Positions 45,450 to 59,462 of a stretch of DNA of 64,000 bases are shown here, piece after piece. The stretch is from the NCBI GenBank assembly GCA_016859345.1, contig CM029121.1, forward strand, positions 10,548,911 through 10,612,910, in the 5' to 3' direction. The translations under genes were made by a program, and so were the position numbers. The DNA comes from Istiophorus platypterus (taxonomy: Eukaryota; Chordata; Actinopteri; Istiophoriformes; Istiophoridae). The notes under the pieces are model-generated. The model searched no databases and had not been told where the DNA came from. It worked only from the letters and a program-made list of their open reading frames with translations. Every line of letters begins with the position of its first letter. Within the stretch, counting starts at the first letter, position 1.

Positions 45450-47154
45450 CAAAAAACCAACAAACAGATAAAAAAACAAAACAAATTTTTTTTTTGCTCC
45501 AGCTCTTTAAGGGTAGTAAAAAAGCTGTGAGTAATGGGTTTCGAATTCCCTGAGAGAACAGGGCATATGATTTGCTGCACAGTATTTCCCTAAATATGTA
45601 TTTAGCCCAGAGAGAGGCGTGGGAACAGTGGGCAGAAAGATGCAGGGAGAGCAGGCCAGCGCTGTGGTCACACAGATGGGGAAACCAGCACTCTGAAAAT
45701 ACACTCCCTGCTCCACAAATCTGGAGCAGGATCAAATACAGTTTTGGAAAACGTATCAGGACATTATGGTGAAATAGACTTAAGTTTATCCTAGTGTGAT
45801 GCATGCGTATCCGGCACACAGCATATTTGCCCAGGCATTAACAGTGAGCCTGGATTTGGCCCAAGTAATTGTACAGATGAATTTAGGTTAACCTTGTGAG
45901 CACTGCAAGCAGGTCAGCGCGTAAAGAGTTAAGACCATAAGTCATATAGCTTTAGTGGATAATAATGGTTAAGCCTTCGCAAAACACTACAATTTTTGTT
46001 TGTGTAAGAGTGTTATGTGCGGGTGCATGTACCACCTCAGGCTACACATGCAGACACACAAACACACAGTGATGGTCCATTTCACCGTTTGCACTGGCTT
46101 CTTGTCCGGTCACAGCTGTGAAAACACTAACCCATTAGAGTGCTGGTGTGCACATGTGTTTCAGTGTGCTCATCTGTGGATGCTTAAATGTACTTGTGTG
46201 GATAAAGACTGTTCTTGGAAAACCTTGAGTAATGCTTTCACAGATATGATGGCACAAATGATTGGTCTGGCTATTACATGAACTCAGGATCCAGTTGGTT
46301 TTACGGCCTTTGACAAAGGTAATTTAGTTTGTGAAATTAATTATAGTTAGAGGAAAAAACATTTCCTAACATACTGTATATTACCATGTGTTTAGCCCAT
46401 CTTTACTAGCTCTTATTCTCTTTTAAATGTTATAGTCATTATTTTGGTCTCCAGCCATGCTCATCTTATTACATTATAGCAGCATGAGTCATGCTTCTTA
46501 ACACTGTTTACAGTAAAGCACTGATAGCAAGGAAACAAAGAAAGATGGGGATGACAGATAATCAAGGGAAAAGGGCATTGGACTCAAATAGAGACACAGA
46601 TATAGTGTCAGCAAACTTGAAAGCATTTGTGCCATTGCATCTTGATTTAGACTTTCAAATCACATTCCTGAAGAGTAGTGGTCGAGACTTTATCCTGTCT
46701 AGAGAGAACGGTAGAGTTAGGATTGCTTATTTGGCTTGTTTAAATTGGAAAATGTGCAGCTAGTGTGTCATGTGCAGTACCACAGAGTCCTGGCTATGGT
46801 TCATAAGGGAATCTGTCCTGCAAGTTGGGTTGAGGTTGCAGCCCGGGTAGCTAATGAGGGAAGCAGGAAGACTGGCTGGAAGATGGCTGGAACCTTGGAC
46901 TAGACAGCTAGGTGCATTGCCTAGATGATAACAATGGTTCTGTTGAAAGGAACCTCTGCTCATCACATCAGTGTGAAGTCTGGCTTAGATGTAGCAATGC
47001 CACATGCGCCTGTGTTTGAGTCTAAAATAATATTGAAATCTGAGTATTAGGTGTGAAAGGTCAAAAGTTAGAGGTCAGTGGTAGTGGTACTAATGAAGGC
47101 AAGTGTTTCTCATTTAAAAAATATGAAAGACTGAGAACTTAGTGAAAGTGTTGC

Positions 47155-47590
47155 CTTTTTCTTTTTTTTACAATGAAGCTAGTGGATGTGGCCCATACCC
47201 ACACAGTTGACACTCGGAAATGCAATGATATCGAAATTGTCAGGGTCAGTCTTTCAAATGCTTTTATACACATTAATTTGGTCATTTGAAAGGAGTCTTG
47301 TTGAGATACATATTCCTGTATTAAGGTGGAAATGTGAAATGGTCCAAAACATGGAAACATGCACCATGGGCCTGGACAAGTTTTATGCTTGCTGGTATTC
47401 ATGGAACCCAGGACAAATGATATGTATGCTGGTCCTGTTAGGCGGAAGGCCAAATTGTGAAGGTCAGCTGCTGAAACCTTGGACGGGGTTTTAGGAGCTG
47501 ACTTTGTTTTTGAGGATGATTTACAGAAAACACTGGCAAAGGCCATTACAGCTTATGCTTCTTTGGATCATATTGGGCTTGGTTGCCACA
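47155..47590. other. Coding-like but interrupted block in abtb2 intron 1
   Basis: On the plus strand, short open stretches in different frames read KLVDVAHTHTVDTRKCNDIE and ADFVFEDDLQKTLAKAITAY. The minus strand also has an unbroken stretch (47139-47546). A T-rich tract with T8 at 47155-47169 would be a poly(A)-like tail for a minus-strand element. I recognise no family, and chance is possible. Confidence 0.2.
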
Positions 47591-50500
47591 GGTTACCAGT
47601 CTTTTTCTGTCCATCATGCCCACTTAATTAGTAGCTATAGCAACACCAGACGAAAAGGGAAAAAGAGATGGGATGGCAAAAATCATGACTCAACACTGGG
47701 TTTAATAAGTGCAAGCGAGGCTTGAGGTGCAAGAGAAAATGCTATCTAGCTTAACTGCCTGGACAGAGCGATGAAGTGAGGATCAGAGCAAAGGGGCGGA
47801 AGATATCAAGGCCTTTCTTAACACGAGACTTAGCTCTTGCAGCTCCTATGTTTGAATTCCCCCATAGCTGCTGGAGATGTTAGGCCTGTCTGACCTTTAC
47901 ATTACATTGGAGTAGAAATGACAGTTTTTGAAAGTTTTAAGCGTTGTTAACTAACTAAACATTCTGAGGCAGAAATGAATTTGCTGAATTCAAGGTTTAA
48001 AAAAAATTATCCTTTTTTTAAATTTCACTAATGAATCACGTAGAAAAACATGTTTTAAGATACTGTCTGAAAATTTTTCTGAAATGAAGAAGCGTAATAT
48101 TCAGTACAATGTGTACTGTAATTGTGACTTAAATGCAAAAAGACTGTGTGTATATAAGCCACTTTGTTATAGGAAAAAAGACCTTTTTTGTAACTGCCCC
48201 AGATATAAACCAAGTGCAGTCAGTCACTGTAAGATATCTGTTATTGCTATTAAAACTATAGCCATCTTACAGCTAAACAACCCTCTCAATCAGTTACACA
48301 ACTAAGAGATAGCTTGATTAAGTGTTAAAAATTAAAGATAACAATGAAAAAGACATACACAGTATTCCATTCACTTTCACCTGGCTTTCGGACAATTATA
48401 CAGATTTCGCAAAGAGTAAACTTTGAATAACTCTGTGTCAAACCACAAAACCCAACTCAAATCATCAGTTTTCCTGCTCCTTATCCCTGAAAAATCATTG
48501 CCAACCATCACAGCTGTAATTGTTAATAGGCATTAGCTGACATGCATCAGTTACTCTGCATGTGCGATCCAGCAAAACTGAAGCCAGTTACTGCAGTTGA
48601 TACAGTAGAACAGTTTCTGTGGGTGATTTGGTTGTAATATTTAATTACACACAAACCGATCAGATAGGCAGACTGGGAGGAAGTGAGGAAAGAGAGCGTG
48701 CAGGGGGGGGCAGGGAGTGTGTAGTTTAAGTGGAAACAGATTTATCTGACCAGGGATTGGATATAATAACCCCTTGCTGTGTTCTCGAGTGAAATCTGCT
48801 GGAGTCATGCAGACTTGGCTGGAAGGAGCCATGGAGCGATAGAAAGCAGTTGAGGTAGAGATGGAGCTTCAATCCCATACATCCTCTCTGATTCTTCTGT
48901 ATGGCCAGGTTGGCCAGAACTAAATGTATGCAGATGAGGTAGGTTTGTGTTTGTAGGTGTGCATGTGTAGGATTGCTCATGTGTATGCATCGATGTGTGC
49001 CAAAGGAAGGGCTGTGGCCATTTCCCTTAGCTGGCACTGAAAAAAAACAGGCAACAGCTTCTTTTGGATGTTCTTCAACAACGCTAGGATACTGATGATT
49101 TTTCTTCTTTTTCCTTTCAAGTCTAAACTGCTGTTTTTGTAAATGGGCTGAAAGAGGGAGCTTTTTGTGATGCTGTCAGTGACCTCTTTGTCCAGTGGAG
49201 TAAGAGCAGCAGTGTGTGCGACTGAATGGCATCGCTCAGATATATCGCACTGGAAAAGCAAACACAGTTGTCTGTAGACACTCTGTTGCGCACATGACTC
49301 CTTCCCCTTCTCTATTTTCAGGCACATAAGCATTCATTGATATATAGTTACATATACAAAATGTACGATGAAATAAATTTGTCATAATCAAGATAGTGAC
49401 AAGGAAGAAATGGGCATTTAGCATTTTCTATTGGCCTTTATTCTTGTCAGTCCTATTATTAAAATACACAACAAACACCAGCCAAAAAAAACTTGACACA
49501 CGTCTCTGAAAATTCATTGGTTCGCTGTCCCTTGTACACGTATAAATAAATACGCACATAGTGATGATGCAGACAAAGAGAAGAAGATGCTTTTACTACA
49601 GACTTTGATGACTACTAAGGTTATGAGTATACAGAAGCTGGAGTAAGCAAACAATCAGTAGACAGGGAGACTCTGTTAAGTTTTGGTTTTAGAGACAGAA
49701 CTCCTTTAAATAAAACTATATCAGTAGGAATAATTGCTATACCTCATTCAGTATACCTGCTCCTTTAAATCAGGTAATGCCTCCCAGACCATCTTCAAGC
49801 TTGCATGATGTTTGGAAGCAGTTTCTCCAACACACCAAACAGGCGGAGGGAGACTATGGATAGAGAAAGAGTGAAAAATGACAAGACGGAGAATAGAAAA
49901 GTAAGAGCAGCTTTTATGACAAGCTTGTTGGTGAGTTTGCCAGGCTCAGTTGTTAAAGTGCTCATCATCACGGGTTAACTGAGGGGTGTGTGTAATGCGT
50001 GGTATGCTGCCCTCAGTCATAAGTAGACCACCGCAGCCTTCTGTTCTTTCTGTTTTTGTTTTGTTTTTTTCTTTGATGTTGTCATCTCAGATTGTCTCCT
50101 GTGACACTGATGGTATCTGTGCTTTTTGAAAGGACTGCAGTTTGTGTTTGTACACGTTTGCTTTTTCTCCTTTAGTGACAGTCAACACAGGTGGGTAGGG
50201 TGTCTAGACTTATTTTACTAATGAAAGAAAGAAGATGCTGTCTTTGGTTTGAAAGCACGAGGCTGAGAGTGATTTGCTCTTTCCGATCACCCTCCACTGA
50301 CAGGAATGTATGCAGGGTTTCCATTAGTTTTCATTGCTACTTTGGCCAGGGATAATGCTCATTACCTCCCTGTCTTCATCCTCCTCTCCCTCTCACCGCC
50401 CAGCCCTCTCTCAGCTGTCTCGCCTCTCCCCCCGTCAGACACTGGAATGTATTTGTACAAGCCTGCAGTTTTGTCAGCAACAACACGTACGTAAACATCG

Positions 50501-53500
50501 AGGCTCATTAGCTTGATCTCTTCTCCCACAACAAAGTACACGTCATCCTTCCCCCAAAATTGCACTGATAGCCAAACTGTTATGAATTGAAGTAGTTTAA
50601 TGACACTGTGATTCAAGTGTTCCTCCTGTTATGCTCCATCAAACCTTGTCATTCAATTTTCCAACCCTTGTAAGACCACACCATGCTCCTCCAATGTCCT
50701 TTTGACTCTCTACTTTTTATCTGTCTTTTCAGTGTTGTTGGTGGTTGTTATCAACCCACATTGATTGCAATCTCTGGCTCTGTTCCTCACTTTTAGAAAT
50801 TCTCTCTGTACTCTCCTTTATCTGCTTACCGCTTGTTCTCTGCCGCAACACCCAGCATACATTTCAATTTTTTTTCCCAAATACTTTTCCATTTGAAACC
50901 CTGAGACACCAATGCCATCCCCTAAACACATCACCTGTTGGGTCACGGTCATCCAGATAGACAAGGTGATGATTAAAAGAGCCACAGAGGGGCACGCAGC
51001 ATATTTAGACCAAAACCATGTACAGTAATGCTTACTGGAAGTCCCTCGTGGTTAGTGGAGGGAAGGAGCACATTTCGAGCAGGGCCATATGGAGAACACA
51101 TGTGGGCACAGGAAAACAGATTCTGTCAAGACAGGACACCCTTGGCTGTAGCCTTTAGTCTCTTTCTGTCGATAAGATCTGCACATCCACCACATGTGGA
51201 CTCCTTGCTGGAACCAAAATAAACGATTCCGAGTTGATGGGTAACCAAAAGATGTGTATTTTTAGGAAACGTTAGGAACAAGACATATTTGGTGAGGTGA
51301 AGGTGTGACCCTAAAAGTCTTTGCCACACATTGTGGTTTAAGGGTGAGGTGTGCATAAATATATAAAGGTTTAGATAATGTTACGGGGATGCATTCAGGC
51401 TGGCCTGTATTTTCACTGCAAACTTAAAAAGGCTCCTTATTACACATAGTCACCATGTTTTTGCTTTCCCTTTGAGAGAGCTGAGGATTGTGTTTAGATT
51501 TGTGTCTATGTTGTGTTTGTTGAGTGGGAAAAACATGAATGGCTTGACTCCCCACAATTATGGCTGCTGCAGTAATAAAACTCTGACCTGACCCTTTGAT
51601 TGTGTTACTGTGGGTCTGTAGAGGATATATCTCTTTAGGTGTGATTCCACAAAATGGGTTACATCTGTGTGTAACTGTGCGCATGTCTGAGCCCATGTCT
51701 ATCTAAGTACGTTTTCAGCTTTGTATTTGGGTACAGAGAAATAACGGGGTCTGTCTATTCATCCACCTCTGCTGCGTCTCTCTCTTTTTCGGGTCCTCTC
51801 TCTTTTTCTTTCTATCTGTGTTGTACTGGCCATCTGTGTGTCACTGCAGGGTCGAAGACAGCGCTGAACATAATACCCCCCAGCAAACGAGGACAGTTTT
51901 CCTCTTCAACATTGAGATAATCTGCCTATTGAGCATTAAAGGGGTGGAGGGAGAAGTCAGATGAGGGAATAGGGTGGTATGTGGTGGAATTTCACACTGA
52001 TGAAAGGAGGCCTTCTTTGAGCGTGTTTTGAGAAACTGATTTTCCGTTGGTTCAACTTGAGTCAAAAAGCTAAAAAAAGGGAAAACCTTTTATTAATTCA
52101 GTAGTGTGTTTCATGCCTGTCAGTACATAATATGTGAATATGAATCGGTCTTTTAATATTTTGAGTGAGTTCTTGGTGGTAGTGTGTGTCTATCCATGCA
52201 GAGGAGTGGAGACTGAAGAGGAAGTAAGTCAGACAGCAGTTAAAAAGAGCAAAGCTTAAGTCAGACACAGAGCACCCCTCAATGCTTTCCCTCCTTCTCA
52301 CCCTCAAAGAGCAAAATACATCCTCCAAAAGCTGTCACAATGACAAAATGTTCATCAGCTCATCAAACCTGTTACTGTTTAACTCAATTTAGCCCAATGG
52401 GATTATTAAATATGTTAGGATTAGACATTTGTTCCACCCGTATGACCTGTAGACACAAGTGTGACTAATTTCAGCTTTGTCGACCAAGCATGCTCAATAT
52501 TTTCCATGTGTTTTACATTGGGTAATAGCCCATACAGTGCACATACATTACATACATGTGCCAGGGTGTCAGTGTCCTGGCTTTATGGTGCTTCTGTTAA
52601 AAGGTGCTGTAAAGTCACTCTCAAAGGCAGCTCGACAGTAGTTAAGTATATAATGCACTGTATATATAAAAGCCCAAGCCAAGCATTCACTCTGACAGAG
52701 GTCAAGAGGGAGAAAGTTGTGAATCTGGAGAGGTCAACACATCTTTATATTATTAACTAAACGCACCCACAATTCCATGCTTTGTCTACAGTAAATAGCT
52801 TGCTTTGGGCAGGAAAGTCCTCAACCTACAAAAGGAGCCTTTCAGCAATCCAGTCAGGTGCTAAGAAGGGGTGTGTGAGTCTGCATGATGGGGCTGAAAG
52901 GGGCAGATGTGCCAGGAGTTTAAGGCGGATAAGGGGGAGGGAGTCAGCCTGAGGGTCAGTAAGTCATAAATACTGCAACACCCACCCAGCAGGTCAGCTG
53001 AATCCCAGCCAAACTGTGGAGTGAGAGCGGCTTTTATTCTTTGAGGTGGTTTCATACAAATGTTTTGACAAAGTTGTTTTATTTTGAAATAAGGTCAGCA
53101 GACAGGAGCCAAAGCACAGGCAATCTGATTTCAGGAGAACAATGGAGCAAGTATAGAGCAAGGTAACAAAGAGGAAAGCCCATATGTGAAAACACAGAGA
53201 GGAGATGTCCTGATGTGTCTCTGTGACTCAGATAACATTGTGTCTGAATCTCTATGTCTGTATTGACAAAGATAACACATGCATGGAGCAGCACTTACAT
53301 AGGAACCCACAAGGAAAATAAAAAATCGCTTGAGATAGAGGCACAGACTGATAAGAAGTAAACAGACAAACAAAGATGCAAAGGAATTTAAGCTATCAGC
53401 ATGCGCTGGGCTTTTTCCCTGGTTGAAGGTGTGACAACTAGTGCTTCTTAAACTCATTAGGATGTCTGTGAAGTATCTGCTGTGAGTGAGAGAGGAAAAA

Positions 53501-55007
53501 AAAGAGGAGAGGAAGGTGGATTCTTGACATACATGTTGCCTGGATGGTTAGCGAGCCCCATGCTGGGACAGCAAAACTTAAGTGGGGGCCCCCTCTTCTT
53601 GTCCTGACCCTGTGGAAACCTCCCAGGAGCTCCATCTCTCTCTCTCCTGCCCTGCCTCCTTCTTTCTACTCATTCTTGGTTCCACCGCTCATCCCTTTTA
53701 CTGCTCCCTGTGTTCCGAACACAGTCTTGAAATGCCATTATCATCTCCTGCAGAGGGGAGCACAAGGAAACCAATAACATAATATTTTGTATGTGTGAGC
53801 GTGAGATAGTGAGTGGGTGAAAGACAGATGTTTGTATGTCTTTGTGCATACATTTCCAAATGAATTCCTAATCGCAGATGAAATGAGAAGAGATTTGGGC
53901 CAGGATTTCAAAACAATTTTAGTTGAAACATTAGTTTTACATTACAGTTTTACAAGGTGTGGCAACCTGTACTATTAACTTTTCCAGCAGAGCAGAGGAG
54001 AGAAGTGTTAATAATGTGTTTTGAAAAGGTTTAACATGTGGCAATTGAGACTCCCATAGGTGAGGAAAAGTAGGTCTAATGTACAGACAGGAAGCAGATC
54101 GAAGTGGAAAAAGAAAGGGAGGAGTGAAGGACAATACCATGCACAGAGGAAAAAACATCATAGAGCAAGAAATTAACCTGCATAGTGGTTGTTGGCTGTA
54201 GTGCACTTCTGCTCTGAAGGCCATAATTACCCTCTGACCAACTCGTGTTCGTAGCTAGAGAGTGGTGAGGTCAGCACTTAGCTGGCTAGCACAATGAGGT
54301 CAAGTACTATTCATGCCCTGGCTTGTGCATTTTTACATGCATCGAACACTCTCTGGCCCGCCATTTGGGCTATCTTTGTCGTGTATGAGTGCATGCATGT
54401 CTGCAAGCTGGTTTTTGTGTCACCACACTCTGAAAATCCAATCAGAGAAAGACTGACCTCTCCTCCATCCTCCTTCTGCCAAACTTTCTCTTTCCTTCTC
54501 TTGCATCTCCTTTCGGTCGACTCAGCGATCGTCTGTTGTGCGTCCTGCCAGGTCTCCTCTGCCAGGTCGGCAGAGACTTCCTGCACAGGGCTGCTGTTAT
54601 GGTCAGGCCCCTGGGAACTTGAAGCTCAGAGACAACGGCTGGGGAAGGCATCATTATATCCATACAGACAGACAGCAGGAGGCTTGATTTTAAAAACGAG
54701 CAGGTATTTCTGGGTATCAAATTGTGGGAGGATGGCTGTTGAGCACACCTGGGCTTTCAGCAAGGGACCAAAGAGGTCTTCTTTTTTTTTCCATTTCCTT
54801 CTTGAATTACCATCACTTTTCTCATGCAGAATTGTTTCTTTAAACAAGGTCTCCCCAACTCCTCCCCATCTTCATTAGTTTATGTGTTATGTTTCTCCCA
54901 AGTGGCAAAAGGTAGCTAATTATCACCCTGCAGTTTTTGCAATTGCCTCTGAGACTTCACAGGCTGAAATTGGAGAATGGGAGTTGTCCCAGGGTAGGGA
55001 AACAATT

Positions 55008-55049
55008 TGTGTGTGTGTGTGTGTTGGGGGGGGGTGTATGTGTGTGTGT
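55008..55049. repeat. (TG)n-G9-(TG)n simple repeat
   Basis: Two TG runs are interrupted by nine G residues. Confidence 0.92.
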
Positions 55050-56047
55050 TCCTAGCTTAAGGCTCTGGGTAGTCCAAACCCCAACTTTGAACACTTGGCT
55101 AGCAGTTGAATGAAATATCCCATGAGCTTCTCCTGTCTGTCTAGCCATTCGCGGTCATGGGGTTTCCCAAGCGGGCAAAGCAAGGGCTGTTTATTTTGGA
55201 AAGGGGTCAGAAAGTACAAAAACCAAAAGTCGGAGCAAGAATTAGAAAGACTGGGCAGAAAATCGAGATTTCGTTGAGTGAAAATCTGTCAGACACGGTA
55301 CAAATGCAGGACAGAACGAGATCAGCAGGACCTTCACACATGATTGGCTATCAGCATCACACCGAGACAGACTCCACAGCAGGAGAATGAAAATAGATAT
55401 GTCACTCATTACGCTGTTTGTACAGGAGCTGTGTGAGTATGTGCAAGAATAGTCGTCTCCCCCAATCTGTTGCACACAAACATTGCTGTAAAGCACTTGC
55501 GCCCACACACACCACTCCTTAAGAGGGTCTCTGCTGGGCAGTCTGTTCTCTCTGGGAAGCGTAGAGAAGTTTGTGTGTTTTAGTGTGTGTGTGGTCAGGA
55601 TGTGGCTAGCACCTCTCCCTAGTCATGATTTACCAACAATACCCAAGGTGGTTAGAGCCTTACACTCAGCACATATTACAAGTCTGAGTTGGTCGAATGT
55701 GCAACAATCTGGAAACTTCTCTATATCCCCTAGTTTCCTGATTTTGTTCACATTTTAAGACAGTCTCACTCGAGAGGTTTGTGTCATTCGTTAAGATTTA
55801 TTGGCTGTTTCCCGCCAAGATAGGTTTTATTAATTTCTGTAAAAAGGGCGTAATGGGTAATATACAGTGTGGCCCATCTAATATTTCTGTATATGTGTGC
55901 CAGGGTTTGAGTTTCTGTGTGTTTTATATGTTTGGAAGGGCTTAAAATCTGTCAGCTATTATTTAGCCATTGTGGCTTTGGGAAGCATTGTGGGAACGTC
56001 ATTTCAAGTGAATGGACTGTGCATTCTCTAATACTCAGGAAGAAACA

Positions 56048-56051
<4 letters not shown>

Positions 56052-56090
<39 letters not shown>

Positions 56091-56092
56091 AC
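56052..56092. repeat. (CA)n microsatellite
   Basis: A CA run of about 20 units has one AAACA interruption. Confidence 0.96.
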
Positions 56093-56379
56093 TCATGAGA
56101 ACTGCCCAGCTTCCTAAGCAGTTAAAAGGCAAATGGCCTTTGGCTTTGACATTGCTTATACTCCTTAAAGTGCTCTGTTTTGTCAAAGATCTCTGGTTTT
56201 ATAGTTGGAAGAAATATTTTGAGATAGAAGGAGGCTCATTGAGAAAGACAACCTCTTATGAGGTGATATCTCTCCTTGTCTGTGATCCTTGCCTTTCCTT
56301 TTCCATCTGCTGCTTAGAGAAGGCTTCAGTGGGTGGTCCACAGAGATCTGTGGAACAGTAGCCTCTTATGACCTGCAAA

Positions 56380-56494
56380 ACACACACAAAGAAACACACA
56401 CATACAGTACACACACACACAAACATACAGTCCACACACACAAACATACAGTCCACACACACACAAAGACACGCACATACAGTACACTCACACA
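56380..56494. repeat. Minisatellite, unit about 21 bp (CACACACAAACATACAGTCC)
   Basis: About four to five copies of a CA-rich unit each end in ATACAGT(C/A)C. The two central copies (about 56411-56453) are nearly identical, and the outer ones carry AAGA and CGCA variants. Confidence 0.85.
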
Positions 56495-58829
56495 GAGGGA
56501 CAATCAAACATAGACAGCCTGCGGAGATTAAACCTGTCTGAAGTTGAGATGACCTTATAACGTATTTCAATGACACACCCTGAGTCAAGCTTTCTTGTAA
56601 CACCTGCAAAGGCAACAGCTGGGAACACACAGGACAACACCCCACTCGTGCATATGCACGTACAATGCTCACCTCCCTCAACTTTATTTGTGTTGCTGCT
56701 ATGCTTTGGCTGAGGAATGTGTGAGCAGGTGCCCCCTGCAGAGAATAAACAGCAAACACTCATCACACTGTGTATTTGACTTGTTTCTATATGCCTAGCA
56801 ACACTGTTTACTTTGTGTTTGAAGGACAAGACAGCATCAGCGATGACTAAGGATGATGGGTACCTATATGTCTTATTTCAGAGAAAGGTCATAGCTAGGA
56901 ACTATTCCAAGCTGAAGGGAAAACAACTTTGAAAAGTCCTAATGGATTTAAATAAGATGCAGTGAGCTCTCAGTCAGAGCACACTAAAATAATACATATA
57001 CTCTCTGAAATCTGTTCATCAAGCCAGAAAAATCAGAGCTATGTTCCCCTTTTTTTATATTGTGAGTCTGTTAAAATAAACTGAGATGCTAAGAAAACAA
57101 AGCCATAATCTGACACACATTTACAGGTTGGGGCTTCTCTTCTTTTAGTATCCTTTGTCTTTTCTTAATTTTGTTTATCATTTTTCTGCTCGTTGATCTT
57201 TGTTTACTCATTCCTTTTATTGCCAGTTTTCTCCCTCTCTAGCACAAAGTGTGCAATTAAGTTCAGTCTGTCATATAGAAACAATCAGCTTTTCCATAGC
57301 AAGAGGAAAAAGGGGAGAGTGATAGTGTAATCAGACTGAGCACACAGAGACAACATGGATGGTTCTGTAACCCTCGCTCGAACATCCTCCAATGGTAGCA
57401 TGTGTGTATGTGTCCTTTGCACTGCAGTGTTTAAAATTAGTCTGTCTTTTTTTAAGCCTGAATCCAAAGTTGAATATGTGTTTTAGTTGTGAGCAGATTA
57501 ACCAAAGGTGCATTTTACTTTCTCAGATTGTTTCATTTCAAACATTTTTTGAAACAAGGGAAAAATATATCTAAAGCTATTTAGTAAAACAAAAAAAAAG
57601 AGAAATGTTGGCAAAAGACACAATGTAATGTGTTTTGTTTTCTTCTCTGTCTTGTTATCATTTTCTTGAAAACTGTTATTACAATCAATGTGTGATGCAT
57701 TGGAGAGGTTCCAACCCCCAGGTCTACAACTATTGTACTGCAGGTATGTGTGTGAGTGTATTTGTCTAATGATGACTTGCACACAATAAGGCTTTGTTTC
57801 GCTTTTAGTGTGTTTTAGTGCTGACCTCCACATGGACATAGAGGATGGTGGCATGAATGTGAGTGTGTGAAGTGTTGCTTTGTGGCTGCGATGAGTTGGG
57901 GGTCAAGAGGTGACATAACCGCATAAGAGGATGCTCCTTTTTAGCAGGCTCCTTTTGAGGTGTGGACATGAGGGGTGCACACAGGGTGTGTTTTAGGGTC
58001 ATGGCTGAGCTGTAACCCCCCTTGGGTGTCAGATGGGTCGCACAGCCAGTTGAATAAGGTGGTTGCTCTGGTTAAAGTTGGTTTACTGCCTCTTGCAAAT
58101 GAGGTGGACACCCTGACACGCCCTGCAGGTCTCTAACACACCCAGGTCACAAACACACAGAATATTTACAGCTGCTATCTCTGCTCTGCTGTTGGTCTGC
58201 AAGACTGACACATGGCCACATCATTTGTGATGACACCTCTATGCTTGGTGCACACCATTATTTAATTAGGCGCTAATATGTGTGTGGTCAGAATGCACCC
58301 GGTACAAGTATGAGAACGTCAACATGTGTGCCTGAGGTTGGGTGGTCCATTGATTTATACACATGTTCCACCCGTGGCATTGATTTCCTGACTAATTGTA
58401 TGAGGTGCTCCTCCCCCTCTAACCATCTGATGGTAGGACTGCTCTGCAGTAAATGGACCAGCCTCACTCACTACTGCAAAGAAAAAGAACTATGGACCTT
58501 TTGAACAAAGCTCTGCTGCCTTCACTGTCTGCTGCAGTACAATGCTGCTGAGATGCCATTTTTATCCCGATAAATATAATGCATACACATCCTCACTATT
58601 TATCTCACTTATGACAGATTATAGTGGATGGAATGAGTCCATGGGTGGCTGTTTGCCCTTGATGCAAGTTTAATTGAACATGTAGTAAGACTGTTAATGC
58701 AACAATGCTCTACAATTACTGTTGTATTTATAAAATAAAATGTAGCCTCCATTGTTTATTCAGCTGATTGTTCAGGTTTCAGTCACTTAAAGTAAGATGT
58801 CGTTAGCCAGTAATGCTACCTTTACTGGA

Positions 58830-59258
58830 CAAGGGTAAATTTGAGTTATTTGAGCTGTTATGTTCTATTTTACTATAAACATCTATACCATTCAACAATT
58901 TCAGAAGAAAGTATTTTACTTTCCATTCCACTACATTTACAGCTTTCATCACTAGTTACTTTGAAGCTAAAGATTTTACATACAAAACATTTAACCATCT
59001 CATAAAATATGATGCAATGTTATGCAACTATTTTATTGAGCCAGAATATACAATAACACTGGCTACTGAGCTATTCTATATGATGAGTACTCTTGCTTTT
59101 GATACTTTAAGTAAGTTATTCACATTATTTCTGTATCTTTTCTTAAGTATAATTTTGCATGTAGGACTCTTACTTACAATGGATTACTTTTTGTAATTGT
59201 GTTTTGGTTAGATCCTCTCTTAAGTTACTAACAACTTCCTCCACCACTGTCTAAAGTT
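58830..59258 (+). mobile_element. Degraded dispersed repeat copy (fish type, ends CTTCCTCCACCACTGTC)
   Basis: The order is AAAGTATTTTACTTTCCATT, CCACTACATTTACAG, TCACTAGTTACTTTGAAGC, GATTTTACATACAAAACAT, CATAAAATATGATGCAATG, then ATATGATGAGTACTCTTGC. It continues TTTTGATACTTTAAGTAAG, TTGCATGTAGGACTCTTAC, TTACAATGGATTACTTTTTG, and ends CTTCCTCCACCACTG. I recognise this as a common unclassified fish repeat with no coding capacity. Confidence 0.6.
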
Positions 59259-59437
59259 GATGCAAGCAGAGGCCACACCTCATTTTACAGACATGCACAA
59301 AATCATATTGTACAGCACACTTGTGTTTTTGTATGAGTGAACAATAATCAGTGGCTGCCCAGAAAGTGGTTTGCCTTTCCCTTTCCTGATCTTCTTTTCC
59401 ACTCTGCTGTGAGTCCAAAGATTTGGTTTTAGGCAGT

Positions 59438-59462
59438 GAGAGAGACAGAGACAGAGACAGAG
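59438..59462. repeat. (GAGACA)n hexanucleotide tract
   Basis: Four GAGACA-like units are followed by AGGAGGAAGG purine sequence. Confidence 0.85.
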
